DNA of 64,000 nucleotides from Rummeliibacillus pycnus (GTDB lineage: Bacteria > Bacillota > Bacilli > Bacillales_A > Planococcaceae): contig NZ_KZ614145.1 in the NCBI RefSeq assembly GCF_002884495.1, forward strand, positions 2,060,423 to 2,124,422, in the 5' to 3' direction. Below the pieces are notes generated by a model. That model was not told the origin of the DNA and made no database searches. It worked only from the letters and a program-made list of their open reading frames with translations. Of this stretch, positions 1 to 8,900 are shown piece by piece (position 1 is the first letter of the stretch; every line of letters begins with the position of its first letter). A program made the position numbers and the translations under genes.

Positions 1-25
1 TAAAATCCCGCCCATTAGATATTAA

Positions 26-1075
26 TTATTTCTTTTCTGGAAGCTTTTCTAAATAGTTTAAAGCATCATCAACATTTTTTACGGGTACGATTTTCATTTT
101 CGTACCTAATTTTTTTGCTTCTTTTAATGCTTCTTGGTAATTTGATTGAATTCCTGGATTCTTTTTCTTCACAATTGCTGGTAATGTATCGTTTGGTGCA
201 AAGAAAATTTCAACTCCTGCATCATTTGCAGCAATTACTTTTTTATCGATTCCACCAATCCTACCAACCTCGCCTGTTTCCAACATTTCGCCTGTACCTG
301 CAATATCGTACCCTTTTGTTAGGTCGCCTTTTGTTAATTGATCAATAATCTCTAAAGTAAACATTAATCCTGCTGATGGTCCGCCAATATCTTCTGCATT
401 TATTGCTACATGCGGATTAGTAGTAATTGAAGTACTATCTGCAAACGATATACCTAAACCAATCTTTCCTTTTGCCCCTGGAATCTTTTTAAGTGTAATA
501 ATTTTATCCATCGTTTTGCCATCGCGATTAATCTTAACTTTTACTTGATCATCAATTTTCTTTGTTTCTAAATAGTTAACAAGTTCTGAATGCTTATGAA
601 CTTCTATTCCATCAACGCCGATCACTTCATCACCTGTTTTTAGAATTCCATCTGCAGCACCTTTTTCAACAACATAAAATACATACACTCCGTTGTAATG
701 AACTTTATAATCAAGCCCCGTCTTTTTAAAAGCAACATATTTTGCATTAAACTGAGAATCTGACATAAGTTTTAGTTGGCGATTGTTGTAATCTTTGTCG
801 CTTTCATTCGGACTTCTTACTTGGCTTGTTTTTAAAATTTCTTTTTCATCACTAAAATGAGCCAACGCATAGGTAAATGGAGTTGCTACAGACATTGCAA
901 CTGTCATCATATTTAATTTTCCCTTACTAGGTTCATCAGCATGTTCAACTTTTACATAATGATCTAAATCATATGCACCGCCTGGCTGCATAATATAATA
1001 ATGCATCGGATAAACAAATCCTAGGATTATAAGCACCGTTACTATAATAAGTGCTAAAAACCTTTTTAATTTCAT
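26..1075 (-). CDS. ylbL: YlbL/SepM-like PDZ-Lon (S16) membrane protease
   Basis: A 349-residue membrane-anchored serine protease of the YlbL/SepM family. One N-terminal membrane helix (about residues 4-22) is followed by an extracytoplasmic PDZ domain (about 115-195) and a C-terminal Lon-type S16 domain. The Ser-Lys catalytic dyad is visible: Ser in GGPSAG near residue 232 and Lys in GGIDKK near 275. I start at the ATG at 1075, which has GGAGG nine bases upstream; the open frame continues 27 bases further without a better ribosome site. In streptococci SepM processes a signal peptide; the substrate here is unknown. It keeps the Bacillus position beyond coaD and ylbJ, but ylbK is absent. Confidence 0.9.
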   Translation of the reverse strand: MKLKRFLALIIVTVLIILGFVYPMHYYIMQPGGAYDLDHYVKVEHADEPSKGKLNMMTVAMSVATPFTYALAHFSDEKEILKTSQVRSPNESDKDYNNRQLKLMSDSQFNAKYVAFKKTGLDYKVHYNGVYVFYVVEKGAADGILKTGDEVIGVDGIEVHKHSELVNYLETKKIDDQVKVKINRDGKTMDKIITLKKIPGAKGKIGLGISFADSTSITTNPHVAINAEDIGGPSAGLMFTLEIIDQLTKGDLTKGYDIAGTGEMLETGEVGRIGGIDKKVIAANDAGVEIFFAPNDTLPAIVKKKNPGIQSNYQEALKEAKKLGTKMKIVPVKNVDDALNYLEKLPEKK

Positions 1076-1217
1076 TTGGTCCACCTCCAATATAACAACC
1101 AACTTTAGACATATCCTATGACGCTACACCAGAAAATTTGTTCTCCGATAATTTACCTTATTTACTGTTTATTTAAGTTTATCACTAGTTCTTTTTTTCA
1201 TAAAATTATAAGAATGG

Positions 1218-2135
1218 ATGATGTGCATCATATTACATTACAGCAATATATTGCTATGCTGGATTTTTATTCTTTTATTACTTTTACAACCTGGACTAGC
1301 TCATGCAGGTGCCGATACAGGTATGGAACTCTTCATCGACCACTTATTTCCATATTTACTTCCATATCTAATTCTAACTCAATGGCTTTTGCGACTAACA
1401 AACGTTTCCAGTATACCGCAACAATCGAAATGGAAATTCTATTTACAAATTTATTTTCTTAGTGCATTAGGAGGTTTCCCAACAGGTGCTGCTACTATCA
1501 ATTTTCTGTTTAAACAACAACAAATAACAAAAAAAGAAGCACCGCTATTATTAGCTATTTGTCATGCTCCAAGTCCTCTTTTTGTTGTTGGTTTTGTTGG
1601 CGTTGAAATCCTTAAAAATCCTAATAGTGGTTGGTATATGTTAGCATTGATCCATTTTGTTAATATTGTCATGCTTACTGTTTTTATTCTTAAATTCCGA
1701 AAAATAAATACCTATCCGATGGTATCTCATCAACCTGATCCTGTTACATCGCCATTAATTGAAAGTATCAAAAATAGCTTACCTACAGTTCTATTAGTTG
1801 CAGCTACTGTTATTTTTTTCACAACTATTAGTTATGTATTGACTGAAACTTTGTTACGTTTTGTGGATCAATTACCTAATGGTATTATGGTTTCCCTTTA
1901 CAGTATTCTTGAAATGACATCGGGTTTGGATGCTTCGCAAAACTTATTTGCACATTCTAAATGGCTAGAACTAATTGTTATTACGATCCTATCCATGCAA
2001 GGTCTCAGTATTCATCTACAAGTCGCAGTTCTTGCAAAAGAAGCTAACATAACCATGAAACCTTATTTCATTACAAGAGTGTTCCAAACACTATTAGTTC
2101 CTTTATTATATTGGTTAATTTTTATGTTCCATTGA
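1218..2135 (+). CDS. ylbJ: YlbJ-like nucleoside-recognition (gate) membrane protein, compact form
   Basis: A 305-residue polytopic membrane protein with about eight hydrophobic segments. The stretch around residues 38-60 (FPYLLPYLILT) and the GGFPTGA motif near residue 90 match the nucleoside-recognition/gate domain of sporulation protein YlbJ, needed for spore heat resistance in Bacillus subtilis. YlbJ proteins are usually about 400 residues, so this one is short, chiefly toward the C terminus. The start is weak: tandem ATGs at 1218 and 1221 have no good ribosome site. It is convergent with coaD and divergent from ylbL, as in Bacillus. The substrate, if any, is not known. Confidence 0.72.
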   Translation: MMCIILHYSNILLCWIFILLLLLQPGLAHAGADTGMELFIDHLFPYLLPYLILTQWLLRLTNVSSIPQQSKWKFYLQIYFLSALGGFPTGAATINFLFKQQQITKKEAPLLLAICHAPSPLFVVGFVGVEILKNPNSGWYMLALIHFVNIVMLTVFILKFRKINTYPMVSHQPDPVTSPLIESIKNSLPTVLLVAATVIFFTTISYVLTETLLRFVDQLPNGIMVSLYSILEMTSGLDASQNLFAHSKWLELIVITILSMQGLSIHLQVAVLAKEANITMKPYFITRVFQTLLVPLLYWLIFMFH

Positions 2136-2232
2136 CGTATGATACATTTTTTGGAAGAATGACACATCAATTGTCTGTAGCAAAACTAGTGAAATATTAA
2201 CGTTTTTTAAATAAGCTATTGTAACATAAAAA

Positions 2233-2276
2233 AGACGATAGATAAACTTAGTTTTCTTCGAGTTTATCTACCGTCT
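2233..2276. repeat. Dispersed hairpin repeat, copy 1
   Basis: A 16-bp inverted repeat with one mismatch (arms 2233-2248 and 2261-2276, beginning AGACGATAG) sits in the convergent gap between ylbJ and coaD, preceded by a run of A. The same A-run, GAC-TA-AAACT left arm and GTCT-AGA tail occur at 12808-12850 and 43170-43200. It could act as a bidirectional terminator for both flanking genes, but the shared arm sequence points to a dispersed repeat family. Confidence 0.7.
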
Positions 2277-2313
2277 AAGACGGTTATCATGTTTTACACC
2301 TGGTAACCTTTTA

Positions 2314-3382
<1,069 letters not shown>

Positions 3383-3428
3383 TCACCAAACCCTTTATAA
3401 CCCATAACTATTGCCATATTTTAATTGC

Positions 3429-4847
3429 TCATTTTGGGTTTGTTTTAATATCAATTCGTTTATCTGATTTTTCAACATTTACAAGAAATAATCGGACTAG
3501 CCAAGCTTCTTCTATATAATAATTATTACCATATTTCTCAATCGGCTGCGATATAATATCATAACGATGTTGATTATAAACGTAGAATGGTTCATCCATT
3601 GGGAATCTAAACGAGCGTGCATCACTCTTTACATAAAATCCATGTGTACCTACTTTTGAAGTATAACCTAAATTATTCAATATTGGCTTAATAGAATATA
3701 GAATACGTCCATCTTTAAATATAACTTGCAGATTTTTTTGTTGCAATTCATTTAAATAAACAGGACGTTTATCTTCAAATAATAATGGTGCTAAATTTTG
3801 ACCATTATTTGCATTCATATTAAAGAATGACGTTTTTAATTGTAAAGAATCAGATAGTAAACGATCGAGAGAAGTTGTTGTCACTTCTTTCCCTTCCATT
3901 TTTTCTAAACCTTTTTTCCATACTTTCAATTGATCCTGAGTCATATAATCTTTTAACACAGCAATCATCTTTTTCGCCTTATCAGAGCCAAGTGTGCGAT
4001 TCGTCAAAAATGATGCTACAATCGCTGGCACCCAAGATGGGGTAGTATCAAATCTATACTTTTGATAAATTTGGGATAAGATTACTTTTTGTTCAAGTGT
4101 TTTTTCGTTAAGTTCAGATGTAAATAAAATACGACCTGCTGATTTTCTTTGTTTACTAGTTTCTATAATGGCTACATGTTCAAAATCCTCTAATTGTAAA
4201 CCTTTTAGGGATTTTGCGAAATCGCCACTAATATTATTCATTCCATAAAGTGTCATTTGATTGTTTGTAAAAACTTTTTTCATTTTTCTTTTTTGCCAAT
4301 ATAGAGATGTTACAGGACCATTTCCACTAAACATTGTATATTGAACAAGCACCAATGATTTACTATCTACTTCAGGTAATCCGGTAATCCACTCTCCACC
4401 TGAACGGGTCTTATCAGTTATATGTACCGTTGTATGTACAGGTGTACCTTTTTGTATAGTTAAAAAAATATTTTGCAGAAGTTGTCCTGATTTTAACCCT
4501 TTTTTTGATACAGGAATGGCATAAGTTACTGTTTGTTCTTCAGTTTTTCCTTTACTTAGGCCTGTAATCGTCTTATTTAACCGATTACAGTGGTTTTGAT
4601 CTTCTTTTGAACACGCTTTATTGATACTCTTTGTTGGCCAAACAAACTTCATGTTATCTTGTGGTAAAGAACTAAGATGATGATTAATCATTAATTTTCC
4701 TTTACTATAAACAACGTCGATATCTTGATTATAATGAATGGCCTTGTCTTCTTCTTTTAATTGATCAGAGTAAACATGGTACTGAAAAGTCAACATAATA
4801 CCATTTATAAATAACAGTATGGAAAATAAACTGGCTGCAAATTTCAT
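3429..4847 (-). CDS. Membrane-anchored extracytoplasmic protein of unknown function
   Basis: I do not recognise this 472-residue protein as a named gene. A single N-terminal hydrophobic segment (about residues 4-22) is followed by a long polar region, so it is probably secreted or anchored outside the membrane. The N-terminal part is rich in beta-prone sequence with an isolated Cys pair near 80-88. The last 110 residues (VYLNELQQKNLQVIFKDGRI onward, then GYTSKVG and FYVKSDARSF) resemble the small repeated stalk or copper-amine-oxidase N-terminal-like domains of Bacillales surface proteins; that likeness is an impression only. A clear GGAGG precedes the ATG. It is divergent from the gene at 4902 and upstream of rsmD in the same direction. 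Confidence 0.7.
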   Translation of the reverse strand: MKFAASLFSILLFINGIMLTFQYHVYSDQLKEEDKAIHYNQDIDVVYSKGKLMINHHLSSLPQDNMKFVWPTKSINKACSKEDQNHCNRLNKTITGLSKGKTEEQTVTYAIPVSKKGLKSGQLLQNIFLTIQKGTPVHTTVHITDKTRSGGEWITGLPEVDSKSLVLVQYTMFSGNGPVTSLYWQKRKMKKVFTNNQMTLYGMNNISGDFAKSLKGLQLEDFEHVAIIETSKQRKSAGRILFTSELNEKTLEQKVILSQIYQKYRFDTTPSWVPAIVASFLTNRTLGSDKAKKMIAVLKDYMTQDQLKVWKKGLEKMEGKEVTTTSLDRLLSDSLQLKTSFFNMNANNGQNLAPLLFEDKRPVYLNELQQKNLQVIFKDGRILYSIKPILNNLGYTSKVGTHGFYVKSDARSFRFPMDEPFYVYNQHRYDIISQPIEKYGNNYYIEEAWLVRLFLVNVEKSDKRIDIKTNPK

Positions 4848-4901
4848 GTGCTAATCCTCCAAATCATGATACTATGTGTTAAGAAAGGACGTGTATAATA
4901 T

Positions 4902-5291
4902 ATGATTCAACAATTCATAGAACTTGGAGAAGGTTACGGTGATATTTACGAACTATGTGAACTTATGAAGACAAATAAGCATCGTATTAGTCGTGCATTT
5001 GTATTTACTGCAACTGATGGAGATAAAAAAGTAGCATCAATTGCTGCTGCATTTAACCCAGTTGGTGACAGTAAATTTACACCAATCTATATATGTCGAG
5101 AAGGAATACCTTATTCGACTGAAAAGCCTTCAAAACGTTTAGAAATTTTCGAGGAGACTGTAAAAGAATTAGATCAATTACTAATTACTTTAGATGTAAA
5201 GCATTCCTCTATATATGCTGAAAAAGAACTATATTATCAATACTTGATTGGTATACTACGCCTTTATCACTACATTCCATCATTGCACTAA
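4902..5291 (+). CDS. DUF7147-like small cytosolic protein (possible YlbA relative)
   Basis: A 129-residue soluble protein with the conserved-looking opening MIQQFIELGEGYGDIYEL and the end segment AEKELYYQYLIGILR. This matches my memory of the Bacillales family often misannotated as methylthioribose kinase (DUF7147), whose Bacillus member I believe is ylbA in this same cta-ylb neighbourhood. No catalytic motif is visible and the function is unknown. The ATG at 4902 has AAAGGA upstream. It stands alone, divergent from the gene before it. Confidence 0.72.
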   Translation: MIQQFIELGEGYGDIYELCELMKTNKHRISRAFVFTATDGDKKVASIAAAFNPVGDSKFTPIYICREGIPYSTEKPSKRLEIFEETVKELDQLLITLDVKHSSIYAEKELYYQYLIGILRLYHYIPSLH

Positions 5292-5373
5292 TTGCTTATT
5301 TTAGTGGTAAAAAAAATTACAACTAGATAAAATTTACTATCCTCATTCTATATCGACGGAAATAGTCAATCTT

Positions 5374-5646
5374 TTATAGACCCGTTTTGTAATCATACTC
5401 TTTTGCTTTATCTGGTTTAGCATTTTCAAACTTGGTAGAGACAAATGGACGATAAGACGGTAAGACTTCTCGCACATAAGGGAGACGAGTCAATTTAGCT
5501 ATAGTACTTTCAATATCTTCTTGATTGCAATATAAAACGACATATTTTAGTCTTCTTGAAATATAATGTACATGCCCATATCTACGCATTGATTTTGCCT
5601 GTTTTAGGTGATGTACATATACGATTAAGCCTTGTCTGTCTTTCAT
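5374..5646 (-). CDS. ylbG: YlbG family protein (DUF2129)
   Basis: A 90-residue cytosolic protein of the YlbG family, with the typical sequence RQGLIVYVHHLKQAK, then YISRRLKYVVLYC, and a C-terminal DKAKEYDY motif. The family is a conserved, small, uncharacterised protein of Bacillales and Lactobacillales. I start at the ATG at 5646, which has AGAGGG seven bases upstream; twelve further in-frame codons upstream lack a ribosome site. In Bacillus it sits between ylbF and ylbH; here a phosphodiesterase gene separates it from ylbF. Confidence 0.92.
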   Translation of the reverse strand: MKDRQGLIVYVHHLKQAKSMRRYGHVHYISRRLKYVVLYCNQEDIESTIAKLTRLPYVREVLPSYRPFVSTKFENAKPDKAKEYDYKTGL

Positions 5647-5712
5647 TTGGATTCCCTCTTTTCTTACAATCAAGAATACCATAGCTATGAATTTTCACGC
5701 AACCAAGTTTAG

Positions 5713-5742
5713 CTGACAGAATAGAGATAAATCCGTTATAAT
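5713..5742 (+). promoter_or_regulatory. Sigma-A-type promoter for the phosphodiesterase gene
   Basis: CTGACA at 5713-5718 and TATAAT at 5737-5742 are separated by 18 bp, 35 bases before the start codon at 5777. The -10 is a perfect match and the -35 matches five of six positions. Confidence 0.7.
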
Positions 5743-5776
5743 AGAACAATAAGTCTGCATTTTGAGGAGGACTAAT

Positions 5777-6676
5777 ATGGGAAAGAAAACGAAAGTAGCA
5801 ATCGCAATTGCTGCGGCAAGTGCAGCGGCTTGGGCAGGATCTAAAGCTCTTTCAAAACCACAAAAACGTGAAAGTAAAGATGCATTAATTTATGACCGTC
5901 CAGTAGTATTAGCACATCGCGGTGGATCACATTTAGCACCAGAGCATACAATGGCTGCATTTCGTAAAGCAAATGATCTTGGTGTAGATGGATTTGAGAT
6001 TGACATTCGTCTTACAAAAGACGAAGAAATCGTTGTATTTCATGATGATTATGTTGATCGTACTTCTGATGGTACTGGCCGTGTCGCTGACTTAACTTTA
6101 GATGAATTACGTAAGTTTAATTTTGGATATAATTTTGTTGATTTAGATGGCTATCTCTCTTACCGTGATGAATTTGAATCGATTGTTACTCTACGTGAAT
6201 TATTGACTGAGTTCCCGGATAAGTTCGTAAATATTGATATGAAAGACGCGCCGGATACATATGAAGGTGGCCTTATGCCTTCTAAACTATGGCGTTTAAT
6301 CGAAGAACTTGATGCAGCAAACCGTGTTGTCGTTACTAGTTTTTATGATGAACAAATTGATCGTTTTAACCTATATGCCCAAAACAAAGTAGCATTAGGC
6401 GCTGGACAAGCTGAAGTAAGAAAAGCATATACTTCTTTTACAAGTCAATTTGGTCATTTATATCATCCAAAAGTTGATGTATTCCAAATTCCAGAAAAAC
6501 ATGGCGTCTTTGCATTAGATAATCAAAGCTTCATACAATTTTTAAGCGATTTAAATATTCCTGTTCATTATTGGACAATTAATGATGCACTATCCATGAG
6601 GAAATTAGTCAATATTGGGGCAAGAGGAATTGTCACAGATCGTCCTGATTTAGCTGTCAAAGTTGTCAATCTATAA
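5777..6676 (+). CDS. Glycerophosphodiester phosphodiesterase, membrane-anchored
   Basis: A 299-residue GDPD-family enzyme predicted to hydrolyse glycerophosphodiesters to glycerol-3-phosphate plus an alcohol. The catalytic signature is complete: HRGG near residue 49, EHTMAAF, then DGFEIDIRLTKD with the metal-binding Glu and Asp, and VVFHDD with the second His. Residues 5-25 form an alanine-rich hydrophobic segment that may be an anchor or signal sequence, so the enzyme probably acts at the outer face. The ATG at 5777 lies seven bases after AGGAGG; an in-frame TTG at 5762 overlaps that ribosome site and is unlikely. It separates ylbG from ylbF. Confidence 0.9.
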   Translation: MGKKTKVAIAIAAASAAAWAGSKALSKPQKRESKDALIYDRPVVLAHRGGSHLAPEHTMAAFRKANDLGVDGFEIDIRLTKDEEIVVFHDDYVDRTSDGTGRVADLTLDELRKFNFGYNFVDLDGYLSYRDEFESIVTLRELLTEFPDKFVNIDMKDAPDTYEGGLMPSKLWRLIEELDAANRVVVTSFYDEQIDRFNLYAQNKVALGAGQAEVRKAYTSFTSQFGHLYHPKVDVFQIPEKHGVFALDNQSFIQFLSDLNIPVHYWTINDALSMRKLVNIGARGIVTDRPDLAVKVVNL

Positions 6677-6717
6677 ATAGATAAAAATAAAATAACCATA
6701 CATGAAAACTTATTTAA

Positions 6718-6750
6718 AAAGAGGTTCCTACTTTGCGTAGAAACCTCTTT
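6718..6750 (+). terminator. Intrinsic terminator after the phosphodiesterase gene
   Basis: Arms 6718-6731 and 6737-6750 (AAAGAGGTT and AACCTCTTT, one internal mismatch) form a 14-bp stem with a 5-base loop followed by TTATTTG. It lies between convergent genes and may serve both. Confidence 0.8.
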
Positions 6751-6796
6751 TATTTGTATTAGAAATTAACTATACAAGCTTTTTAGAAACTATATC

Positions 6797-7246
6797 TTAT
6801 GCAGAACAAGAACAACTACCACCTGAACCACAACCACCACTGCTGCATGAGGACTCAGCGTGGAAAAATGGATTACTAACAGGTACTTTAACAGCCTCCG
6901 AGACAGTTTTTCCAATTAGCAAACTAATTTCATCCAATAAGTCTTGATAGTCATTTTCTGCAAGTTTAAGTGCGGAAACTTTATCATTAACATCCAGCGA
7001 ACGTTTTTTTGAACGAATAGATTTCATGATTGTCTGATAGTCTGGATGGTACTTTCCAAATCGTTGTACATCGTCGTACTGCTCTTTCATCCGCTGAAAA
7101 TCATTAATTTCACGAACAAGTGCGGCATCTGAATAAATTGCTTCATGCGCCTTTTGAAGATTCGCAAATTGTTCGGAGGAACGGATCATCGTATTCAGTA
7201 CTTCTACTTCTTCAAGAATCAATGCCCAATCAGAAGTCATCATCAT
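6797..7246 (-). CDS. ylbF: YlbF/RicF, component of the Y-complex
   Basis: A 149-residue, mostly helical YlbF-family protein. In B. subtilis YlbF with YmcA and YaaT forms an iron-sulfur-bearing complex that promotes RNase Y maturation of mRNAs and affects competence, biofilm formation and sporulation. The N-terminal YlbF domain (about 1-115) is intact, and the tail carries Cys clusters (SSCSSGGCGS then SCSCSA, four cysteines) suited to cluster binding. Three consecutive ATGs begin at 7246; the first is seven bases after GGGGA, so I use it. An in-frame TTG at 7261 overlaps that site and is rejected. Confidence 0.92.
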   Translation of the reverse strand: MMMTSDWALILEEVEVLNTMIRSSEQFANLQKAHEAIYSDAALVREINDFQRMKEQYDDVQRFGKYHPDYQTIMKSIRSKKRSLDVNDKVSALKLAENDYQDLLDEISLLIGKTVSEAVKVPVSNPFFHAESSCSSGGCGSGGSCSCSA

Positions 7247-7316
7247 CGTTATTTCCCCCAATCTATTCCTATCATAACAAATTTGAAGATTTTTTGTATA
7301 ATTAGAGGATTCATAA

Positions 7317-8786
7317 CTATAAACTATTTTTATCTTTTTCTAACAAAGTAAGAATTTCTTTTACCACTTTCTCATCTGAAAAAGGAAAGATCTGTCCTGC
7401 AACGATTTGACCTTCCTCATGGCCTTTTCCTGCAATAACCAATATATCGCCTTTTTTACAACTGTTAACGGCATTTTGTATAGCCTTTTTTCGATTGGGT
7501 TCCATTCTATATGGTTTCATATGAATTCCCTTTACGATAGAATTCAAAATAACGCTAGATGATTCTCCCCTTGGATTATCATCAGTAAGCCAAATATAGT
7601 CTGCATAGGCATCAGCTATTTCTCCCATTTCAATCCTTTTCCCTTGATCACGATCTCCTCCACAACCGAAGACTACTACTAACTGATTGGTTGTTTGCGA
7701 ACGTAATGCACTTAATAAAGCTTCTAATGCACTTGGTGTATGAGCATAATCAATAATTATTCGAAATCCCAAATTATTAGGGATTTCTTGCATCCTTCCA
7801 GCAGGTAACTTTAAGTTGTTCGTATGTCTAGCAATTTCTTCTAAGGAAAAACCTAATTCTGTTAAAGTTGTGATTGCTGCAAGTACATTATATTGCAAAT
7901 ACTCTCCTTGAAAAGGAATCACAATATCTATTGGAATATCATGATCCTGAACTAATAACTGCATGCCGTTTTCTATATTTTGTTCATGAATAATACTACA
8001 ATCTGCTAAAAGACTCTTTCCGAAACTTTTAACAATCGGATGCTCCATTCTTAATTGTTTACAAAAGTCATCATCAATGTTAACAATTATTTGCTCAGAA
8101 AATAGACATAGTCTTTTTTTAGCCGCGAGATAATGTTTTTCGCCACCATGCTCTTCGTAATGATCTCTACTTACGTTCAAATATACACCGATATCAATGT
8201 TACAATCATCAAGTCGATGTTCAGATAATGCGAGTGAAGAAGCCTCCATTACTAAATGTGTAACCCCTTGATTTACACAATATGCGCAAACTCTATATAA
8301 TTCTGTCGCTAATGGGGTTGTTAATGGTTCCAATTTTATATCTTGCTTCTTTCCATTTATAAATAATCCTACCGTCCCAAGTACCGCTACCTTGACACGA
8401 AGAGATTGTAATAATTGACCGATCAAATGCGTTACTGTTGTTTTTCCATTTGTCCCCGTTACAGCGATAATTGTAAGTTGTTCATCGAAAGCACCATATA
8501 ATTTTTTGCTTGCATAAGATAAAAAAGTTGAACAATTAGGCACCCAAATGACTGGAATTTGTAGATTGACTTTAGCTTCGTATCGATTATGTACGATAGC
8601 GGCAGCTCCATTTTGTAATGCCCTCTCAATATAATTCCAGCCATCAAACTTTTTTCCTTTTCGTGCAACAAAAATGTCACCAGGTTTTACATCACTTGCT
8701 CTATCGGTAATACCTTTTATTTCAGTACGTATCGATCCACATTCTAATTCACATGGCCATTCTTTTAAAAGCTCTGCCAAGATCAA
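7317..8786 (-). CDS. MurE-type UDP-MurNAc-tripeptide ligase with DAP-type motif, outside the dcw cluster
   Basis: A 489-residue Mur ligase. Three domains are visible: an N-terminal UDP-MurNAc-dipeptide domain (about 1-90), a central ATPase domain with TGTNGKTT near residue 110, TTP near 155 and the carbamylated-Lys region YLAAKKRLCLF near 225, and a C-terminal domain with DYAHTPSALE and the substrate motif DDNPRGE near 400, then GKGHE. DNPRxE is the known signature of meso-diaminopimelate-adding MurE; lysine-adding enzymes have a different motif. The start is TTG, seven bases after GGAGG. The gene is in the ylb block rather than the cell-wall cluster, so it is probably a second copy, and it is divergent from an aspartokinase-like gene. 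Substrate choice is inferred from the motif only. Confidence 0.88.
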   Translation of the reverse strand: MILAELLKEWPCELECGSIRTEIKGITDRASDVKPGDIFVARKGKKFDGWNYIERALQNGAAAIVHNRYEAKVNLQIPVIWVPNCSTFLSYASKKLYGAFDEQLTIIAVTGTNGKTTVTHLIGQLLQSLRVKVAVLGTVGLFINGKKQDIKLEPLTTPLATELYRVCAYCVNQGVTHLVMEASSLALSEHRLDDCNIDIGVYLNVSRDHYEEHGGEKHYLAAKKRLCLFSEQIIVNIDDDFCKQLRMEHPIVKSFGKSLLADCSIIHEQNIENGMQLLVQDHDIPIDIVIPFQGEYLQYNVLAAITTLTELGFSLEEIARHTNNLKLPAGRMQEIPNNLGFRIIIDYAHTPSALEALLSALRSQTTNQLVVVFGCGGDRDQGKRIEMGEIADAYADYIWLTDDNPRGESSSVILNSIVKGIHMKPYRMEPNRKKAIQNAVNSCKKGDILVIAGKGHEEGQIVAGQIFPFSDEKVVKEILTLLEKDKNSL

Positions 8787-8850
8787 CTATGTTCCTCCTG
8801 CACCTTTTAATAAAATATGAATACATTACTATAACCCCTTCACCACTTAT

Positions 8851-8877
8851 ATCGTATGAAAAACATGCAGAATATGT
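8851..8877 (-). promoter_or_regulatory. Possible sporulation-type promoter before the murE-like gene
   Basis: On the minus strand CATACGAT (8858-8851) matches the sigma-E -10 consensus at seven of eight positions, and the overlapping CATACGATA fits the sigma-K pattern. ACATATT (8877-8871) resembles the sigma-E -35, but the 12-bp spacer is two bases shorter than usual. It is 65 bases before the TTG start. This is a weak prediction. Confidence 0.3.
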
Positions 8878-8900
8878 CACGAGGAGATAGGAGTCACAAA

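Noticed and set aside
1118-1462. 114-codon frame overlapping the start of ylbJ
   Set aside because: Out of frame with ylbJ, which has the recognisable protein sequence; it is a shadow.
7317-8786. Lysine-adding MurE or the normal dcw-cluster MurE
   Set aside because: The DNPRxE motif favours DAP, and no dcw neighbours (mraY, murD, ftsL, pbpB) are present.
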